Notes: a model not told the origin generated them from the letters alone. A stretch of 64,000 nucleotides of DNA from Thiomicrospira pelophila DSM 1534 (GCF_000711195.1 NZ_JOMR01000001.1:1054001-1118000), one strand, 5' to 3'; numbered from the stretch's first letter, positions 45,459-57,288 are shown. Numbers and translations are program-made.

Positions 45459-46418
45459 ATGAAATTAGATTTTTTAGATTTTGAACAGCCGATCGCTGAG
45501 CTGGAAGCAAAAATAAACGAGTTACGCCATTTAGAAGGCGGGCAAGATTTTGACCTGTTGCAAGAAATTAGCTCACTTGAAAATAAAAGTCATGCCTTGA
45601 CCGAAAGTATTTTTAAAGGCTTGTCGGATTGGCAAATTTCTCAATTAGCACGTCATCCACAGCGTCCTTATATGTTGGATTACATCGAGCATATTTTTAC
45701 CGAATTCTCAGAGTTGCATGGCGATCGTGCTTTTGCGGACGATGCCGCGATTGTCGGTGGTTTAGCGCGTATTGATGGTCAGGCTGTTATGGTAATTGGT
45801 CAGCAAAAGGGGCGTGATACCAAAGAAAAAATTCGCCGTAATTTTGGTATGCCACGTCCAGAAGGCTATCGTAAAGCTTTGCGTTTAATGAAAATGGCCG
45901 AGCGTTTTAAATTGCCGATTTTGACTTTTATAGATACGCCGGGTGCTTACCCAGGGATTGATGCCGAAGAACGTGGACAAAGTGAAGCGATTGCACGTAA
46001 CTTAATTGAAATGGCTGAATTAAAAGTGCCGATCATTTGCACCGTTATTGGTGAGGGTGGCTCAGGCGGTGCTTTGGCAATTGGCGTAGGTGATGTCACG
46101 ATGATGATGCAATACAGTACCTATTCCGTTATCTCGCCAGAAGGTTGTGCGTCTATTCTATGGAAGAGTGCAGCGAACGCACCGGATGCGGCGGCGGCTT
46201 TGGGTGTGACGGCACCACGTTTACACAGTTTAGGATTGGTGGATGTGATTGTGCAAGAGCCGATTGGCGGCGCACATCGTTATCCTAGAACCGCGGCCGA
46301 TAATTTAAAAGCGGCGATTTTGGAGCAATTGAAAAACTTCAAAAAGCAATCACCAGAACAGTTAGTACAACGACGTTATGACCGCTACATGGGTTATGGT
46401 AATTTCGACGTGGCTTAA
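45459..46418 (+). CDS. accA: Acetyl-CoA carboxylase carboxyltransferase, alpha subunit
   Basis: The 319-residue product equals E. coli AccA in length and shows [70 protein letters not shown] and [15 protein letters not shown]. With AccD it transfers carboxyl from biotin to acetyl-CoA. tilS follows, as in enterobacteria, but after a terminator. Confidence 0.98.
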   Translation: MKLDFLDFEQPIAELEAKINELRHLEGGQDFDLLQEISSLENKSHALTESIFKGLSDWQISQLARHPQRPYMLDYIEHIFTEFSELHGDRAFADDAAIVGGLARIDGQAVMVIGQQKGRDTKEKIRRNFGMPRPEGYRKALRLMKMAERFKLPILTFIDTPGAYPGIDAEERGQSEAIARNLIEMAELKVPIICTVIGEGGSGGALAIGVGDVTMMMQYSTYSVISPEGCASILWKSAANAPDAAAALGVTAPRLHSLGLVDVIVQEPIGGAHRYPRTAADNLKAAILEQLKNFKKQSPEQLVQRRYDRYMGYGNFDVA

Positions 46419-46434
46419 GAGTCACCATACTAAG

Positions 46435-46455
46435 AGCGCCACTGGCGCTTTTTTT
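46435..46455 (+). terminator. Intrinsic terminator after accA
   Basis: AGCGCC/GGCGCT with a 3-base loop and a T run; ends 21 bases before the tilS start, so some read-through into tilS is possible. Confidence 0.88.
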
Positions 46456-46475
46456 GTTTCAGGGCGTTAAAAACC

Positions 46476-47789
46476 ATGCAATCTGCCGAACCTGTTATTC
46501 AAGCCATCGAACGCTTTTACCGATCGCTTCAAGCCTCAAAAGTCTGGGTTGCCTACAGTGGTGGGTTAGATTCACATGTTTTATTGCAGAGTCTGGTCGA
46601 ACTTAAACCCGCTCATGTTGAGCTGGCGGCGATTCATGTGCATCACGGCTTACAGGCCGAGGCGGATAGTTGGGTCATACATTGTCATTCGGTTTGTAAT
46701 GCGCTTCAAGTCCCGCTTCAGGTTGAATATGTTGAAGTGGATAAAAGCCAAAATATCGAATCCGCGGCACGTCAAGCTCGTTATCAAGCGTTTGAAAAAT
46801 GGGTGGAAGAAAACGAGGTGATTTGCACAGGCCATCACCAACGTGATCAAGTGGAAACACTGTTATTAAATTTAATGCGTGGTGCAGGCCTAGAGGGTTT
46901 AAGTGCCATGCCTAAACGACGTGTTTTAGCTAATCAAGCCGATTTAACTAATCACCAGGCCTGGTTGGTTCGGCCCTTGTTAAGTACTAGTTATGAAGCG
47001 GTTCAGAATTACGCCAAGCAATATCATTTGCAATGGGTAGAAGATCCGACCAATCAGCATGTTGAGTATCGGCGCAATTTTATTCGCCATCAGTTATTGC
47101 CAATACTCGACCAGGCCTGGTCGAATCCGCAAGCTAAATTAGCCCAAGCCTGTGCTCATCAAGCGGAAGCGGCTGAGCTGCTGCATGAGCTGGCGCAAAA
47201 TGATTTAGCTGAGATTGAGCATGATACGACTCGATTAAACTGGCATCAGCTGCAGAAGCTTAATTGGTCGCGTCAAAAAAATGCTCTACGTTATTGGTTT
47301 AAACGCTTTCATCAGGTATCCATTGACCAGGCGAGCTTAGATTGGCTGCGCTCTGATGGGTTTAACACTAACCCTGATGCTCAGCCCAAGCGAATGTTGA
47401 AGCAGGCTGAAATTCGTCGTTATCAGAATTGGATTTATCTACTGGATGAATCGACTATCAAGTCACCATTTAGTGTTTTGGTTCAACAAGATTCGGATTG
47501 GCTGAAGCAGGGCATTAAGAAAGTGCCCACGCTCGGTAATGGCATAGCCCAACATTGGTTGGAACCTGGTAATGAAGTTCGGATACGCTCTTTGCGTGAA
47601 GACGATCAAGTGAACCGGGACTCTCTAAAAAAGTGGTTTCAAGCTCAAAAAATCCCACCTTGGCAGCGCCAGAATTGGCCAGTGGTTGAAATTAATTCTC
47701 AACTTGCGGTTGTTATTGGTTATCGTACCTTGGATGGCTTTCAGGCAAAATCTGATGAAAAAGCGCTAAAGTTAGTGGGTTTAAATTGA
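46476..47789 (+). CDS. tilS: tRNA(Ile)-lysidine synthase
   Basis: The 437-residue enzyme has the PP-loop VAYSGGLDSHVLL (SGGLDS 28-33), HHQRDQVETLLLNLMRGAGLEGLSAM and RRNFIRHQLLP, followed by the helical and C-terminal substrate-binding domains. It makes lysidine at position 34 of tRNA-Ile(CAU). Two exact palindrome copies lie 145 bases apart and encode NHQAWLV and DQAWS, inserted in spacer regions next to conserved motifs. Confidence 0.95.
   Translation: MQSAEPVIQAIERFYRSLQASKVWVAYSGGLDSHVLLQSLVELKPAHVELAAIHVHHGLQAEADSWVIHCHSVCNALQVPLQVEYVEVDKSQNIESAARQARYQAFEKWVEENEVICTGHHQRDQVETLLLNLMRGAGLEGLSAMPKRRVLANQADLTNHQAWLVRPLLSTSYEAVQNYAKQYHLQWVEDPTNQHVEYRRNFIRHQLLPILDQAWSNPQAKLAQACAHQAEAAELLHELAQNDLAEIEHDTTRLNWHQLQKLNWSRQKNALRYWFKRFHQVSIDQASLDWLRSDGFNTNPDAQPKRMLKQAEIRRYQNWIYLLDESTIKSPFSVLVQQDSDWLKQGIKKVPTLGNGIAQHWLEPGNEVRIRSLREDDQVNRDSLKKWFQAQKIPPWQRQNWPVVEINSQLAVVIGYRTLDGFQAKSDEKALKLVGLN
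46954..46965. repeat. Dispersed palindrome ACCAGGCCTGGT, copy 10
   Basis: Exact 12-mer inside tilS, encoding His-Gln-Ala-Trp-Leu. Confidence 0.95.
47110..47121. repeat. Dispersed palindrome ACCAGGCCTGGT, copy 11
   Basis: Exact 12-mer, extended to an 18-bp palindrome (47107-47124); inside tilS, encoding Asp-Gln-Ala-Trp-Ser. Confidence 0.95.
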
Positions 47790-47902
47790 AGCCAAGTGGG
47801 TTTTAGGTTAAAATTTGTTTCCATTCTGAGCTCTGAAATCGCCAGTCGTCTTAAAAGGAATAGTTTGGCGAACTTCTCTAAATTTTCTACAAAGTGTGAA
47901 TA

Positions 47903-49525
47903 ATGACTAAATTTATATTCGTAACCGGTGGTGTTGTGTCTTCCTTGGGGAAAGGCATCGCTGCGGCGTCTCTGGGTGCCCTGCTAGAAGCAAGGGGCAT
48001 GAACGTCAGCATGTTGAAGATGGACCCCTATATCAATGTGGATCCAGGCACCATGAGCCCACTCCAACACGGTGAAGTATTTGTCACTGATGATGGTGCT
48101 GAAACGGATCTAGACTTGGGGCATTATGAGCGTTTTGTGCAGAGGCCTTGTGGAAAGCGTAATAGCTTTTCAACCGGTCAGGTTTATGAAACAGTGATTC
48201 GTCGTGAACGTCGTGGCGACTATTTAGGCGGAACGGTACAGGTGATTCCGCATATTACCGATGAAATTAAAGCCCGCATCAAACTAGCTTCCGATGGCTT
48301 CGATGTGACGATTGTCGAAGTCGGTGGCACGGTGGGGGATATCGAATCCTTACCTTTCCTCGAAGCCATCCGTCAAATGGGTGTCGAAGTTGGTCGTGAT
48401 CGTGCGATGTTTATGCATTTAACCTTATTGCCCTATATTGCGGTAGCGGGTGAAGTCAAAACTAAGCCTACTCAACATTCGGTTAAAGAGTTACGTTCTA
48501 TCGGGATTCAGCCAGACGTATTGATTTGTCGTTCCGAAATTCCATTAGGTGAAAGTGATAAACGCAAAATTGCGTTATTTACCAATGTGGAAGAAAAAGC
48601 TGTTATTAGTTCACTGGATGCCAAGTCTATCTACCAAGTGCCGCGTATGTTGCATGAGCAAGGCTTGGATGAGTTGGTGGTTAAAAAACTACAAATGACC
48701 GGTCTTAAACCGATTGATTTATCAGATTGGGATCAGGTGGTTGATGCACAGCTCAATGCCCAGGATGAAGTTAATATTGCAATGGTTGGCAAATATGTGG
48801 ATCTTACCGAAGCTTATAAGTCGGTGATTGAAGCCTTATTGCACGCCGGTATTCACACACGTACACGCGTTAAAATTCATTATATTGACTCAGAAGAGCT
48901 GGAAAAAGCCGGTATTGATCAGCTCAAAAGCATGCACGCCATTTTAGTACCGGGTGGCTTTGGTGAGCGCGGAGTTGAAGGCAAAATTCTAGCCATTCAA
49001 CATGCGCGTGAATCCAAAAAACCTTATTTAGGGATTTGTCTAGGTATGCAAATGGCGGTGGTTGAATATGCACGACATGTCGCCGGTTTAGAAAAAGCTC
49101 ACAGCACAGAACTGAACCCTAATACACCGCATCCAGTCGTAGCTTTGATTACCGAATGGACGGATGAGAAGGGCGATAAAGTCGAGCGCAACGAAACCTC
49201 AGACTTAGGTGGTACCATGCGATTAGGTGGTCAAAACTGCGTGGTTAAAGCCGGCACGAAACTCGCCAGTATTTATGGTAAAGATGTAATTCGTGAACGT
49301 CATCGTCATCGTTATGAAATGAATGACGGGTATATTAGTCGTTTAGAACAAGCAGGCCTGGTGTTTTCAGCACATTCGCAAGATGGGCATTTAGTTGAGT
49401 CCATTGAGATTCCAGATCATCCATGGTTTGTGGCTTGTCAGTTCCACCCTGAATTTACATCCACGCCGCGCAATGGTCATCCGCTGTTTAGCGCCTTTGT
49501 GCAAGCGGCTAAAACAAACAAATAG
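47903..49525 (+). CDS. pyrG: CTP synthase
   Basis: The 540-residue enzyme starts [25 protein letters not shown] (synthetase P-loop) and has the class I glutamine amidotransferase domain with [16 protein letters not shown] (nucleophile C379) and [11 protein letters not shown]. It aminates UTP to CTP. kdsA and eno follow, the pyrG-kdsA-eno-ftsB order known from many proteobacteria. Near the C-terminus it contains a one-mismatch palindrome encoding Ala-Gly-Leu-Val. Confidence 0.98.
   Translation: MTKFIFVTGGVVSSLGKGIAAASLGALLEARGMNVSMLKMDPYINVDPGTMSPLQHGEVFVTDDGAETDLDLGHYERFVQRPCGKRNSFSTGQVYETVIRRERRGDYLGGTVQVIPHITDEIKARIKLASDGFDVTIVEVGGTVGDIESLPFLEAIRQMGVEVGRDRAMFMHLTLLPYIAVAGEVKTKPTQHSVKELRSIGIQPDVLICRSEIPLGESDKRKIALFTNVEEKAVISSLDAKSIYQVPRMLHEQGLDELVVKKLQMTGLKPIDLSDWDQVVDAQLNAQDEVNIAMVGKYVDLTEAYKSVIEALLHAGIHTRTRVKIHYIDSEELEKAGIDQLKSMHAILVPGGFGERGVEGKILAIQHARESKKPYLGICLGMQMAVVEYARHVAGLEKAHSTELNPNTPHPVVALITEWTDEKGDKVERNETSDLGGTMRLGGQNCVVKAGTKLASIYGKDVIRERHRHRYEMNDGYISRLEQAGLVFSAHSQDGHLVESIEIPDHPWFVACQFHPEFTSTPRNGHPLFSAFVQAAKTNK
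49351..49362. repeat. Dispersed palindrome, variant AGCAGGCCTGGT
   Basis: One mismatch (position 2); inside pyrG, encoding Gln-Ala-Gly-Leu-Val, a conserved CTP synthase segment, so this copy may reflect the protein sequence. Confidence 0.6.
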
Positions 49526-49539
49526 GTAAAGGAATCAAT

Positions 49540-50376
49540 ATGAAGCTTTGTAATTTTAATGTCGGTATTGATCAGCCGTTTTTCTTGATTGCCGGTCCGT
49601 GCGTAATTGAATCCGAGCAGTTAGCGATAGATACGGCCGGCCAGTTAAAAGAACTCACCGACTCGCTCGGCATTCCGTTTATTTTTAAATCGTCTTACGA
49701 CAAGGCCAACCGTTCGTCCACCGCTAGTTTTCGTGGTTTGGGAATTGATGAAGGTTTGCGTATTCTGCAAAAAGTAAAAGACGAAATTGGTGTACCGGTT
49801 TTAACCGACGTGCATGAAGACACACCTTTAAGTGAAGTTGCATCGGTGGTTGATGTGATGCAAACCCCGGCTTTTTTAGTGCGTCAAACTAACTTTATCC
49901 AAAATGTGTGTCGTCAAGGCATTCCGGTTAATATCAAAAAAGGCCAGTTTCAAGCGCCTTGGGATATGGATCAAGTGGTGGCAAAAGCGCGCGAAGTGGG
50001 TAACGAACAGATTATGGTCTGTGATCGTGGCACCTCATTTGGCTACAATACCCTAGTATCGGATATGCGTGGTTTGGCTTCTATGCGTCAAACTGGTTGT
50101 CCAGTCGTATTTGATGCGACCCACTCAGTCCAGCAACCGGGTGGCCAAGGTTCAACATCGGGTGGTCAGCGTGAATTTGTACCTGTACTAGCACGTGCGG
50201 CGATTGCCGCTGGTGTATCGGGTGTCTTTATGGAAACCCACCCTGATCCGGTTAATGCTAAAAGTGACGGGCCAAACATGTGGCCGTTGCATAATTTAAA
50301 GCCGGTATTAGAGGTGCTAAAAGCGCTGGACGATACGGTTAAAAAACATGGTTTTATTGAAAACGATTTAATGTAA
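49540..50376 (+). CDS. kdsA: 3-deoxy-8-phosphooctulonate synthase (KDO-8-P synthase)
   Basis: The 278-residue TIM-barrel enzyme shows [34 protein letters not shown] and [25 protein letters not shown], all typical of KdsA. It condenses PEP with arabinose-5-phosphate for the LPS inner core. AGGAA precedes the ATG, 14 bases after the pyrG stop, implying co-transcription. Confidence 0.97.
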   Translation: MKLCNFNVGIDQPFFLIAGPCVIESEQLAIDTAGQLKELTDSLGIPFIFKSSYDKANRSSTASFRGLGIDEGLRILQKVKDEIGVPVLTDVHEDTPLSEVASVVDVMQTPAFLVRQTNFIQNVCRQGIPVNIKKGQFQAPWDMDQVVAKAREVGNEQIMVCDRGTSFGYNTLVSDMRGLASMRQTGCPVVFDATHSVQQPGGQGSTSGGQREFVPVLARAAIAAGVSGVFMETHPDPVNAKSDGPNMWPLHNLKPVLEVLKALDDTVKKHGFIENDLM

Positions 50377-50432
50377 ATAGTCGGATCCTATCCGGCATTT
50401 TGATGCGGTTTATTTGTAAGTTTAATTTTTAA

Positions 50433-51734
<1,302 letters not shown>

Positions 51735-51748
51735 TATAGTAAAGACGG

Positions 51749-52111
51749 ATGAGAGTATTTCTAATCATTCTCGCCGTCTTGCTTTTTTTATCTTTAGCTC
51801 GTCTATTGTCCTCCAATGGGGGATTAGGCGAGGTCTTTTCTTTACAGTCACGTCTAGCTGAGCTCGAAACACAAGTTGAAGAGCGCCAAAATACCAATGC
51901 TTTGCTGAAACAAGAAGTGTTAGATTTACAGTCTGGCGATACCGCACTCGAAACGATTGCCCGTCAACGCTTGGGTATGGTGGCAAAAGATGAGGTATTT
52001 GTTCAGTTGTTAGAACTTAAACCCAGCAATATTGTGGCTCCCTCTCCTGATCAATCAGCAACGCCTGTTCTTGAAAACCCTCAACCCATCAATCGTATTC
52101 ATACCGACTGA
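51749..52111 (+). CDS. ftsB: Cell division protein FtsB (septum initiator)
   Basis: The 120-residue single-pass protein has an N-terminal membrane helix (VFLIILAVLLFLSLARLL), a coiled coil (LQSRLAELETQVEERQNTNALLKQEVLDLQ) and the GDTALETIARQRLGMVAKDEVFVQL motif of FtsB/DivIC. It bridges FtsL and FtsQ at the divisome. It sits after eno as in E. coli, but ispD does not follow. Confidence 0.92.
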   Translation: MRVFLIILAVLLFLSLARLLSSNGGLGEVFSLQSRLAELETQVEERQNTNALLKQEVLDLQSGDTALETIARQRLGMVAKDEVFVQLLELKPSNIVAPSPDQSATPVLENPQPINRIHTD

Positions 52112-52124
52112 GTTCTTTCTAAAA

Positions 52125-52136
52125 ACCAGGCCTGGT
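52125..52136. repeat. Dispersed palindrome ACCAGGCCTGGT, copy 12
   Basis: Exact 12-mer, 13 bases after the ftsB stop, between convergent ftsB and the Smr gene. No T run follows. Confidence 0.95.
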
Positions 52137-52189
52137 GCTTGCGTTCCATTTCTATTTTTACTAAAAGTTAGTTCGAATAATCTCAAAAC

Positions 52190-52714
52190 TTAATGCGCTT
52201 TGAGCAATACATAAACCGCTCCAGTTCCGCCATCCTTTTGTTGTGCGCTGCAAAAGGCCACAATCTGAGGTAAACCTCTAAGAGTTTGATTAACTTGGTT
52301 TTTTAGTACAGGATAGTCTGTATCTGAGTTATAACCCTTGCCATGAATGATTAAAGCAAATCGATATTTGGCTAGATAAGCTTGTTGTATAAACTGTAAT
52401 AAACGTTGTTGCGCAACGTCTTCGGTATCGCCATGTAAATCTAATCGAGCCTGAATGCTGAATTCGCCTTTGCGTAACCGACTTAAATCTTGTAGGCGTA
52501 AGCCTTTTTTATGAAATAACAAGCTTTGGTGCGCGGTCACAGTCTCAACTGACTCAAAGCAGTGAGACTCAATTGGTTCAATATGTGATGCTTTAGGTCG
52601 TTTAGCTTTTAATTTTGGTCGCGGTAAAACGGCTTTTTCAGACGTTTTGATCGGCACCACACCGTCAATTGCTTGCGCAAACAGTAATTTGTCTTCTTCT
52701 GACAGCTTAGACAC
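52190..52714 (-). CDS. Smr-domain protein (SmrA-like)
   Basis: The 174-residue product has a basic linker ([13 protein letters not shown]) and a C-terminal Smr domain with [31 protein letters not shown] and [11 protein letters not shown], the LDLHG and HGKG family motifs. Stand-alone Smr proteins are nucleases acting on RNA or DNA; SmrA versus SmrB assignment is uncertain. It diverges from surE. Confidence 0.85.
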   Translation of the reverse strand: MSKLSEEDKLLFAQAIDGVVPIKTSEKAVLPRPKLKAKRPKASHIEPIESHCFESVETVTAHQSLLFHKKGLRLQDLSRLRKGEFSIQARLDLHGDTEDVAQQRLLQFIQQAYLAKYRFALIIHGKGYNSDTDYPVLKNQVNQTLRGLPQIVAFCSAQQKDGGTGAVYVLLKAH

Positions 52715-52762
52715 TTTATAATCCCTACTAATTCAAATTGTATTTTAAAGGATATAAAAGCT

Positions 52763-53527
52763 ATGCGCATCTTGTTATCGAATGACGATGGCTATCTTGC
52801 GCCGGGTATTCAAACCTTGTTTGATGCGTTAATTAACCATGCATCAGTGGATGACTTGGTTTTAATTGCGCCGGATCGTAATCGCAGCGCAGCCAGCAAC
52901 TCGTTAACTTTGTTGGATCCATTGCGCATTACCCAGCACCAGCCTAAAATCTACAGCGTAAACGGCACACCTACTGATTGCGTACACTTGGGTATAAATG
53001 GGGCTTTGTCGTATCGAGCCGATATGGTGGTGTCTGGTATTAATAATGGCGCGAACATGGGAGACGATGTTTTATATTCGGGAACGGTCGCGGCCGCCAC
53101 AGAAGGCCGGTTTTTAGGTAAGCCTTCGATTGCAATCTCGCTTTGCGGTGAGCAACATTTTGCTAGTGCCGCAAAAATCGTGGTTGATTTGCTAGAAGAC
53201 TTGCATACGCAAGACCTAGATGCCAATACAATTATTAATATCAATGTACCGGATTTACCTTTTGAGCAAATTAAAGGCGTGAAAGTCACGCGCTTAGGTA
53301 AGCGTCACGCTTCTGAAACGGTTGTGAAAGGAGTCGATCCAAGAGGTGGTCAGATGTACTGGATTGGACCAGCGGGCAGTGCGGCAGATGCCGGAGAAGG
53401 TACAGATTTTCATGCAGTCGAATCCGGTTATGTCTCGGTCACGCCATTGCAAATTGATTTAACTCATCACGCCATGTTGAAAACGATGCACCAATGGATT
53501 GATAAAAAATGGCCGAACCCGCACTAG
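52763..53527 (+). CDS. surE: 5'/3'-nucleotidase SurE
   Basis: The 254-residue phosphatase begins [16 protein letters not shown] (D8, D9 metal ligands) and shows [39 protein letters not shown]. It dephosphorylates nucleoside monophosphates. The stop lies inside pcm (19-base overlap), the conserved surE-pcm coupling. truD, usually upstream in E. coli, is missing. Confidence 0.96.
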   Translation: MRILLSNDDGYLAPGIQTLFDALINHASVDDLVLIAPDRNRSAASNSLTLLDPLRITQHQPKIYSVNGTPTDCVHLGINGALSYRADMVVSGINNGANMGDDVLYSGTVAAATEGRFLGKPSIAISLCGEQHFASAAKIVVDLLEDLHTQDLDANTIININVPDLPFEQIKGVKVTRLGKRHASETVVKGVDPRGGQMYWIGPAGSAADAGEGTDFHAVESGYVSVTPLQIDLTHHAMLKTMHQWIDKKWPNPH

Positions 53528-54219
53528 ACTTAACTCAAAAACCTATTTATCCGACAATCGAATTTGAACAGTTTCAAGGAGTAGGTTTGAGTTCTCAGCG
53601 AACGCGAGATCGTTTGATTTCACGCTTAATGACCTTGGGGGTTCATGATGCTGAGGTTTTAAAGGTAATGCGTGTCGTGCCAAGACATTTGTTTGTCGAT
53701 GAAGCTATGGCTGGCCAGTCTTATGAAGATACGGCTTTGCCAGTAGGCTATGGTCAGACCATATCACAGCCTTGGGTAGTGGCCATTATGACAAGTTGGA
53801 TTCGAGCTGGTCGACCCTTGCACAAGGTGCTGGATATTGGTACGGGATCCGGTTATCAAGCGGCTATTTTGTCTTTATTAGCGGATCAAGTCTTTAGTGT
53901 TGAGCGCATTGCACCGTTGCAAATTCGCGCTCAGCAGGTTTTAAAAAAATTAGGTTTAAACAATATTGAGTTTGATATTAGTGATGGCCATTGGGGTTGG
54001 CAACAAAAAGCCCCATTTGATGCAATTTTATGTGCCGCGGCACCGGATAAGCTTCCAGAAAGTTTGCTAGAACAATTAAACGAAGGCGGTCGTTTAGTAT
54101 TGCCGATTGGTAAAGAAGTGCAGGTCTTAAAAGGGTATGAAAAAACCTCGACTGGCGTAAAAGAAAGTTTTTTAGGAGAAGTGATGTTTGTACCATTAAA
54201 AACCGGGGTGGAAGTGTGA
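53509..54219 (+). CDS. pcm: Protein-L-isoaspartate O-methyltransferase
   Basis: The 236-residue SAM-dependent enzyme shows [36 protein letters not shown], the SAM motif [16 protein letters not shown] and LVLPIG. It repairs isoaspartyl residues. It overlaps both surE and the following yqaA-like gene. Confidence 0.95.
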   Translation: MAEPALDLTQKPIYPTIEFEQFQGVGLSSQRTRDRLISRLMTLGVHDAEVLKVMRVVPRHLFVDEAMAGQSYEDTALPVGYGQTISQPWVVAIMTSWIRAGRPLHKVLDIGTGSGYQAAILSLLADQVFSVERIAPLQIRAQQVLKKLGLNNIEFDISDGHWGWQQKAPFDAILCAAAPDKLPESLLEQLNEGGRLVLPIGKEVQVLKGYEKTSTGVKESFLGEVMFVPLKTGVEV

Positions 54220-54788
54220 GATTGTTTGGGCCTTTATATGATTTAACTTTGCGCTGGTCTAAGCATCCTAAAGCGCCTTGGTATTTAAGTGGGATGAGCT
54301 TTGCTGAGTCGTCATTTTTTCCGATTCCGCCAGATGTGATGTTGATGCCAATGAGTTTGGCCCAACCTAACAAAGCTTTATGTTTTGCTTGGTTAACCAC
54401 AATATTTTCGACTCTAGGCGGATTGTTGGGGTATTTAATCGGCATGTTATTGTTAGAGTCGGTTTGGCCGTTTATTGTGTCGGCTGGCTACGAGCATCAT
54501 TACCACCAAATTGTTGAATTTTTTGATCTTTATGGTGTGTGGATTGTATTTGTGGCGGGCTTTAGCCCTCTGCCTTATAAAATGTTTACGATCAGTGCCG
54601 GCGCGACCGGCATGGCTTTGATACCATTTTTATTAGCTTCGTTGGTTGGTCGTGGCGCACGCTTCTTTTTAGTCGCCTGGTTAATGAAATGGGGCGGTCA
54701 GCGTTATGAACCTTTAATTCGACGTTGGGTTGAATGGCTGGGTTGGGCTTTTGTAGTGTTAGTGATTATGTATATAGTGTTAAGGTAA
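54216..54788 (+). CDS. yqaA: YqaA-like inner-membrane protein of the VTT/DedA superfamily
   Basis: The 190-residue product has four or five hydrophobic segments and the YqaA-like N-terminus WSKHPKAPWYLSGMSFAESSFFPIPPDVMLMPM, and the DedA-like loop FVAGFSPLPYKMFTISAGATGM. Scramblase-type lipid transport is known for the superfamily; the role here is unknown. Start is GTG at 54216, overlapping pcm by 4 bases. In related gammaproteobacteria it also sits between pcm and nlpD. Confidence 0.88.
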   Translation: MRLFGPLYDLTLRWSKHPKAPWYLSGMSFAESSFFPIPPDVMLMPMSLAQPNKALCFAWLTTIFSTLGGLLGYLIGMLLLESVWPFIVSAGYEHHYHQIVEFFDLYGVWIVFVAGFSPLPYKMFTISAGATGMALIPFLLASLVGRGARFFLVAWLMKWGGQRYEPLIRRWVEWLGWAFVVLVIMYIVLR

Positions 54789-54792
54789 AACG

Positions 54793-55470
54793 ATGTTTAG
54801 AGTCTTATTGGTCGCGTTGATTTCCATAAGTTTATTGGGCTGTGGTCAAACAACTCGCAGTTATCTACAACCGGGTCATAATCAAGTTAATCCTTTAAAT
54901 CAAAGTGCCGGTAAGTGTAAATCGGGTCATTATGTGGTGGCGAAAGGGGATACGCTAAGTCAAGTCGCGGTGCGGTGCCAGGTCAGCTTTAATGAGCTGG
55001 CTAAGAAGAATAGTATATTTCCCCCTTATGTCCTCTATCCTGGCCAAGAGTTGAGCCTGCCGAATAAGCAAGCGAAACCGACGTTGTCAGTGCAAAAACC
55101 GAATTGGGTTTGGCCAGTTGAGCACTTTGATAAATTTGATTATGTGAAAGACTCAGCCGGTATTTCTGGCCTAAATATCTATTCGGAAACCGGGAGTTTG
55201 GTTAAAAGTGTTGAGGCTGGTGAAGTTGTGTTTGCAGATAACAGTGTGAGTAATTTCGGTTTAATGGTGATTATTCGACACGAGAACGGCTATTTAACTG
55301 TGTATGCACACAATCAACGTTTACAAGTAAAAGAAGGCCAAATCGTAAAGCGTGGCGAGGTGATTGCCAACCTAGGCCGTTCCGGTTCAACAGAGCTGCC
55401 CAAGTTGTATTTTGAAGCACGGTTGCATGGTCGAAAAGTAGCGGCTGAAGGTTTGTTAGATCAGCCTTAG
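54793..55470 (+). CDS. nlpD: NlpD-like lipoprotein with LysM and degenerate LytM domain
   Basis: The 225-residue product has a lipobox ending LLGC (C17), one LysM repeat (HYVVAKGDTLSQVAVRCQVSFNELAKKN...LYPGQELSLP) and a C-terminal M23-like domain. The zinc motifs are broken: the first HxxxD is replaced by GLNIY, and HxH by YFEA, so it should be an amidase activator like NlpD rather than an endopeptidase. The surE-pcm-nlpD context supports the name. rpoS does not follow. Confidence 0.85.
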   Translation: MFRVLLVALISISLLGCGQTTRSYLQPGHNQVNPLNQSAGKCKSGHYVVAKGDTLSQVAVRCQVSFNELAKKNSIFPPYVLYPGQELSLPNKQAKPTLSVQKPNWVWPVEHFDKFDYVKDSAGISGLNIYSETGSLVKSVEAGEVVFADNSVSNFGLMVIIRHENGYLTVYAHNQRLQVKEGQIVKRGEVIANLGRSGSTELPKLYFEARLHGRKVAAEGLLDQP

Positions 55471-55549
55471 AAAACTTATATTCTCAAGTAGTCTGTGTAG
55501 GGTGTTCTTTTTAAAGTATTTGTTCTTTAACCTAGAGTCGTTTCAAGAC

Positions 55550-55921
55550 TTAATTAAGAATTAAGCCCATGACCACTTCTCGATCTTCGGTAGTTAATAC
55601 GTTATACGTTCGACAGGCTGAAGCGTTGTTCATTACTTCTAAGCTGACACCTTGTTGTGCACATAAACCAAAAATTTCGGCTGAAGGAAATTGCTGCTTT
55701 TCACCCGTACCCAGAATCAGCACTTCGGGAGACAAATCTAAAAGTTGTTGCAAAGTTGCTGATGTTAAGTCGTCTAATTTTTTGACTGGCCAAGCTGGGT
55801 TTAAACTTTGTTGAGTAATAATACAACTGGTCTGATAATCTTGATTATTGATGGTTACCAGGCCTGGTGCATAGTGGTTAATCATGTTGATTTTAGGGTC
55901 GCGATGTTCCGTAAATTTCAT
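55550..55921 (-). CDS. Mth938-like (DUF498/Xcc1710-type) domain protein
   Basis: The 123-residue single-domain protein shows SPEVLILGTGEKQQFPS and ASACRTYNVLTTEDREVVMGLIL, the Mth938/NDUFAF3-like signature. Bacterial members are uncharacterised; the mitochondrial relative helps complex I assembly. The N-terminal APGLVTI segment is encoded over an exact palindrome copy. Confidence 0.85.
   Translation of the reverse strand: MKFTEHRDPKINMINHYAPGLVTINNQDYQTSCIITQQSLNPAWPVKKLDDLTSATLQQLLDLSPEVLILGTGEKQQFPSAEIFGLCAQQGVSLEVMNNASACRTYNVLTTEDREVVMGLILN
55857..55868. repeat. Dispersed palindrome ACCAGGCCTGGT, copy 13
   Basis: Exact 12-mer inside the Mth938-like gene, read on the minus strand as Ala-Pro-Gly-Leu-Val. 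Confidence 0.95.
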
Positions 55922-56076
55922 TAGATGCTTCTTTTAAAAATTAAGTCTCTATTTAATCCTAGTTTTCCCCGAAATTCAATTGACGAATCTAATAGATTCT
56001 GTATCATTTATCGGCTTAATAACGTCATTTTGACCAGCATACTTTTAAACAATCTCGCAATTTTTGCAGCAATCTT

Positions 56077-56090
56077 GAAAAGGCCTTTTC
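56077..56090 (+). promoter_or_regulatory. Ribosome-binding site inside a 14-bp palindrome before the aminotransferase gene
   Basis: GAAAAGGCCTTTTC ends at the base before the GTG start. The likely Shine-Dalgarno AAAAGG is its left arm. It shares the GGCC centre but not the arms of the dispersed 12-mer. Any translational effect is speculative, since only five weak pairs can form in RNA. Confidence 0.4.
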
Positions 56091-57287
56091 GTGACTAGCG
56101 AATTTCAAAGAATCAAACGTTTACCACCTTACGTGTTTAATATTGTGGGCGAGCTAAAAGCCGAAGCCCGTCGTCGAGGCGAAGATATTATTGATTTTGG
56201 AATGGGAAATCCAGACCAGGACACACCAAAACACATCGTCGACAAATTGGTCGAAGTGGTTCAACGTGAAGGCACGCATCGCTACTCAGTTTCACAGGGT
56301 ATTCCACGTTTACGTAAGGCCATTTGTAACTGGTATAAAACGCGTTTTGATGTGGATTTAGATGCCGACAAAGAAGCCGTAGTCACGATTGGTTCAAAAG
56401 AGGGTTTAGCACACTTAGCCTTGGCCACAGTTGAGCAGGGCGATACGGTATTGGTACCAAACCCGGCTTATCCAATTCATCCTTATGGATTTGTGATTGC
56501 GGGCGCAGATATCCGTCATGTTGAAATGTCGCCAAACGTCGACTTCTTTGAGGAGCTGAAAAAAGCCATTCAAGACTCTTGGCCAAAACCCAAAATGCTG
56601 GTGCTCAATTTCCCTGGTAATCCAACCACTCAAACGGTGGATTTAGCTTTTTTTGAGCGCGTGATTGAAATCGCTAAAGAACACAATATTTGGGTTATTC
56701 ACGATTTGGCTTATGCCGACATTGTGTTTGACGGTTATGTTGCACCATCAATTTTGCAGGTAGAAGGGGCTAAGGATATTGCGGTTGAGTTTTACACCCT
56801 ATCTAAAAGCTACAATATGCCGGGTTGGCGGGTTGGCTTTATGGTCGGCAACCCAACCTTGGTCAATGCCCTTAAACGTATGAAATCTTATTTGGATTAT
56901 GGCACTTTTACGCCGATCCAGGTAGCCGCGATTGCCGCTTTAGAAGGGCCACAAGACTGTGTGCAAGAAATCTGTGACATGTATAAAGCGCGTCGTGATG
57001 TGCTTTGCCAAGGTTTGAATGCAATCGGCTGGGAAGTTGACTACCCGAAAGCGACTATGTTTTTATGGGCACCGATTCCAGAAGCTTATCGTGAATTAGG
57101 TTCCATCGAATTTTCGAAAAAACTTTTGATTGAAGCCAAAGTCGCGGTATCACCGGGTGTTGGATTTGGTACTTATGGCGATGGCCATGTACGCTTCAGT
57201 TTAATTGAGAATGAACACCGTACCCGTCAAGCCATTCGGGGAATTCGTGATATGTTCAAAAAAGACGGCTTGATTCAAGGAGTATAG
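56091..57287 (+). CDS. alaC: PLP-dependent aminotransferase, AlaC type
   Basis: The 398-residue fold-type I enzyme begins with the AlaC-like [36 protein letters not shown], has [19 protein letters not shown], and the lysine motif [19 protein letters not shown]. AlaC makes alanine from glutamate and pyruvate. It is followed directly by hom; the alaC-hom-thrC grouping suggests an aspartate-family amino-acid operon. Start is GTG with AAAAGG upstream. Confidence 0.92.
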   Translation: MTSEFQRIKRLPPYVFNIVGELKAEARRRGEDIIDFGMGNPDQDTPKHIVDKLVEVVQREGTHRYSVSQGIPRLRKAICNWYKTRFDVDLDADKEAVVTIGSKEGLAHLALATVEQGDTVLVPNPAYPIHPYGFVIAGADIRHVEMSPNVDFFEELKKAIQDSWPKPKMLVLNFPGNPTTQTVDLAFFERVIEIAKEHNIWVIHDLAYADIVFDGYVAPSILQVEGAKDIAVEFYTLSKSYNMPGWRVGFMVGNPTLVNALKRMKSYLDYGTFTPIQVAAIAALEGPQDCVQEICDMYKARRDVLCQGLNAIGWEVDYPKATMFLWAPIPEAYRELGSIEFSKKLLIEAKVAVSPGVGFGTYGDGHVRFSLIENEHRTRQAIRGIRDMFKKDGLIQGV

Positions 57288-57288
57288 T

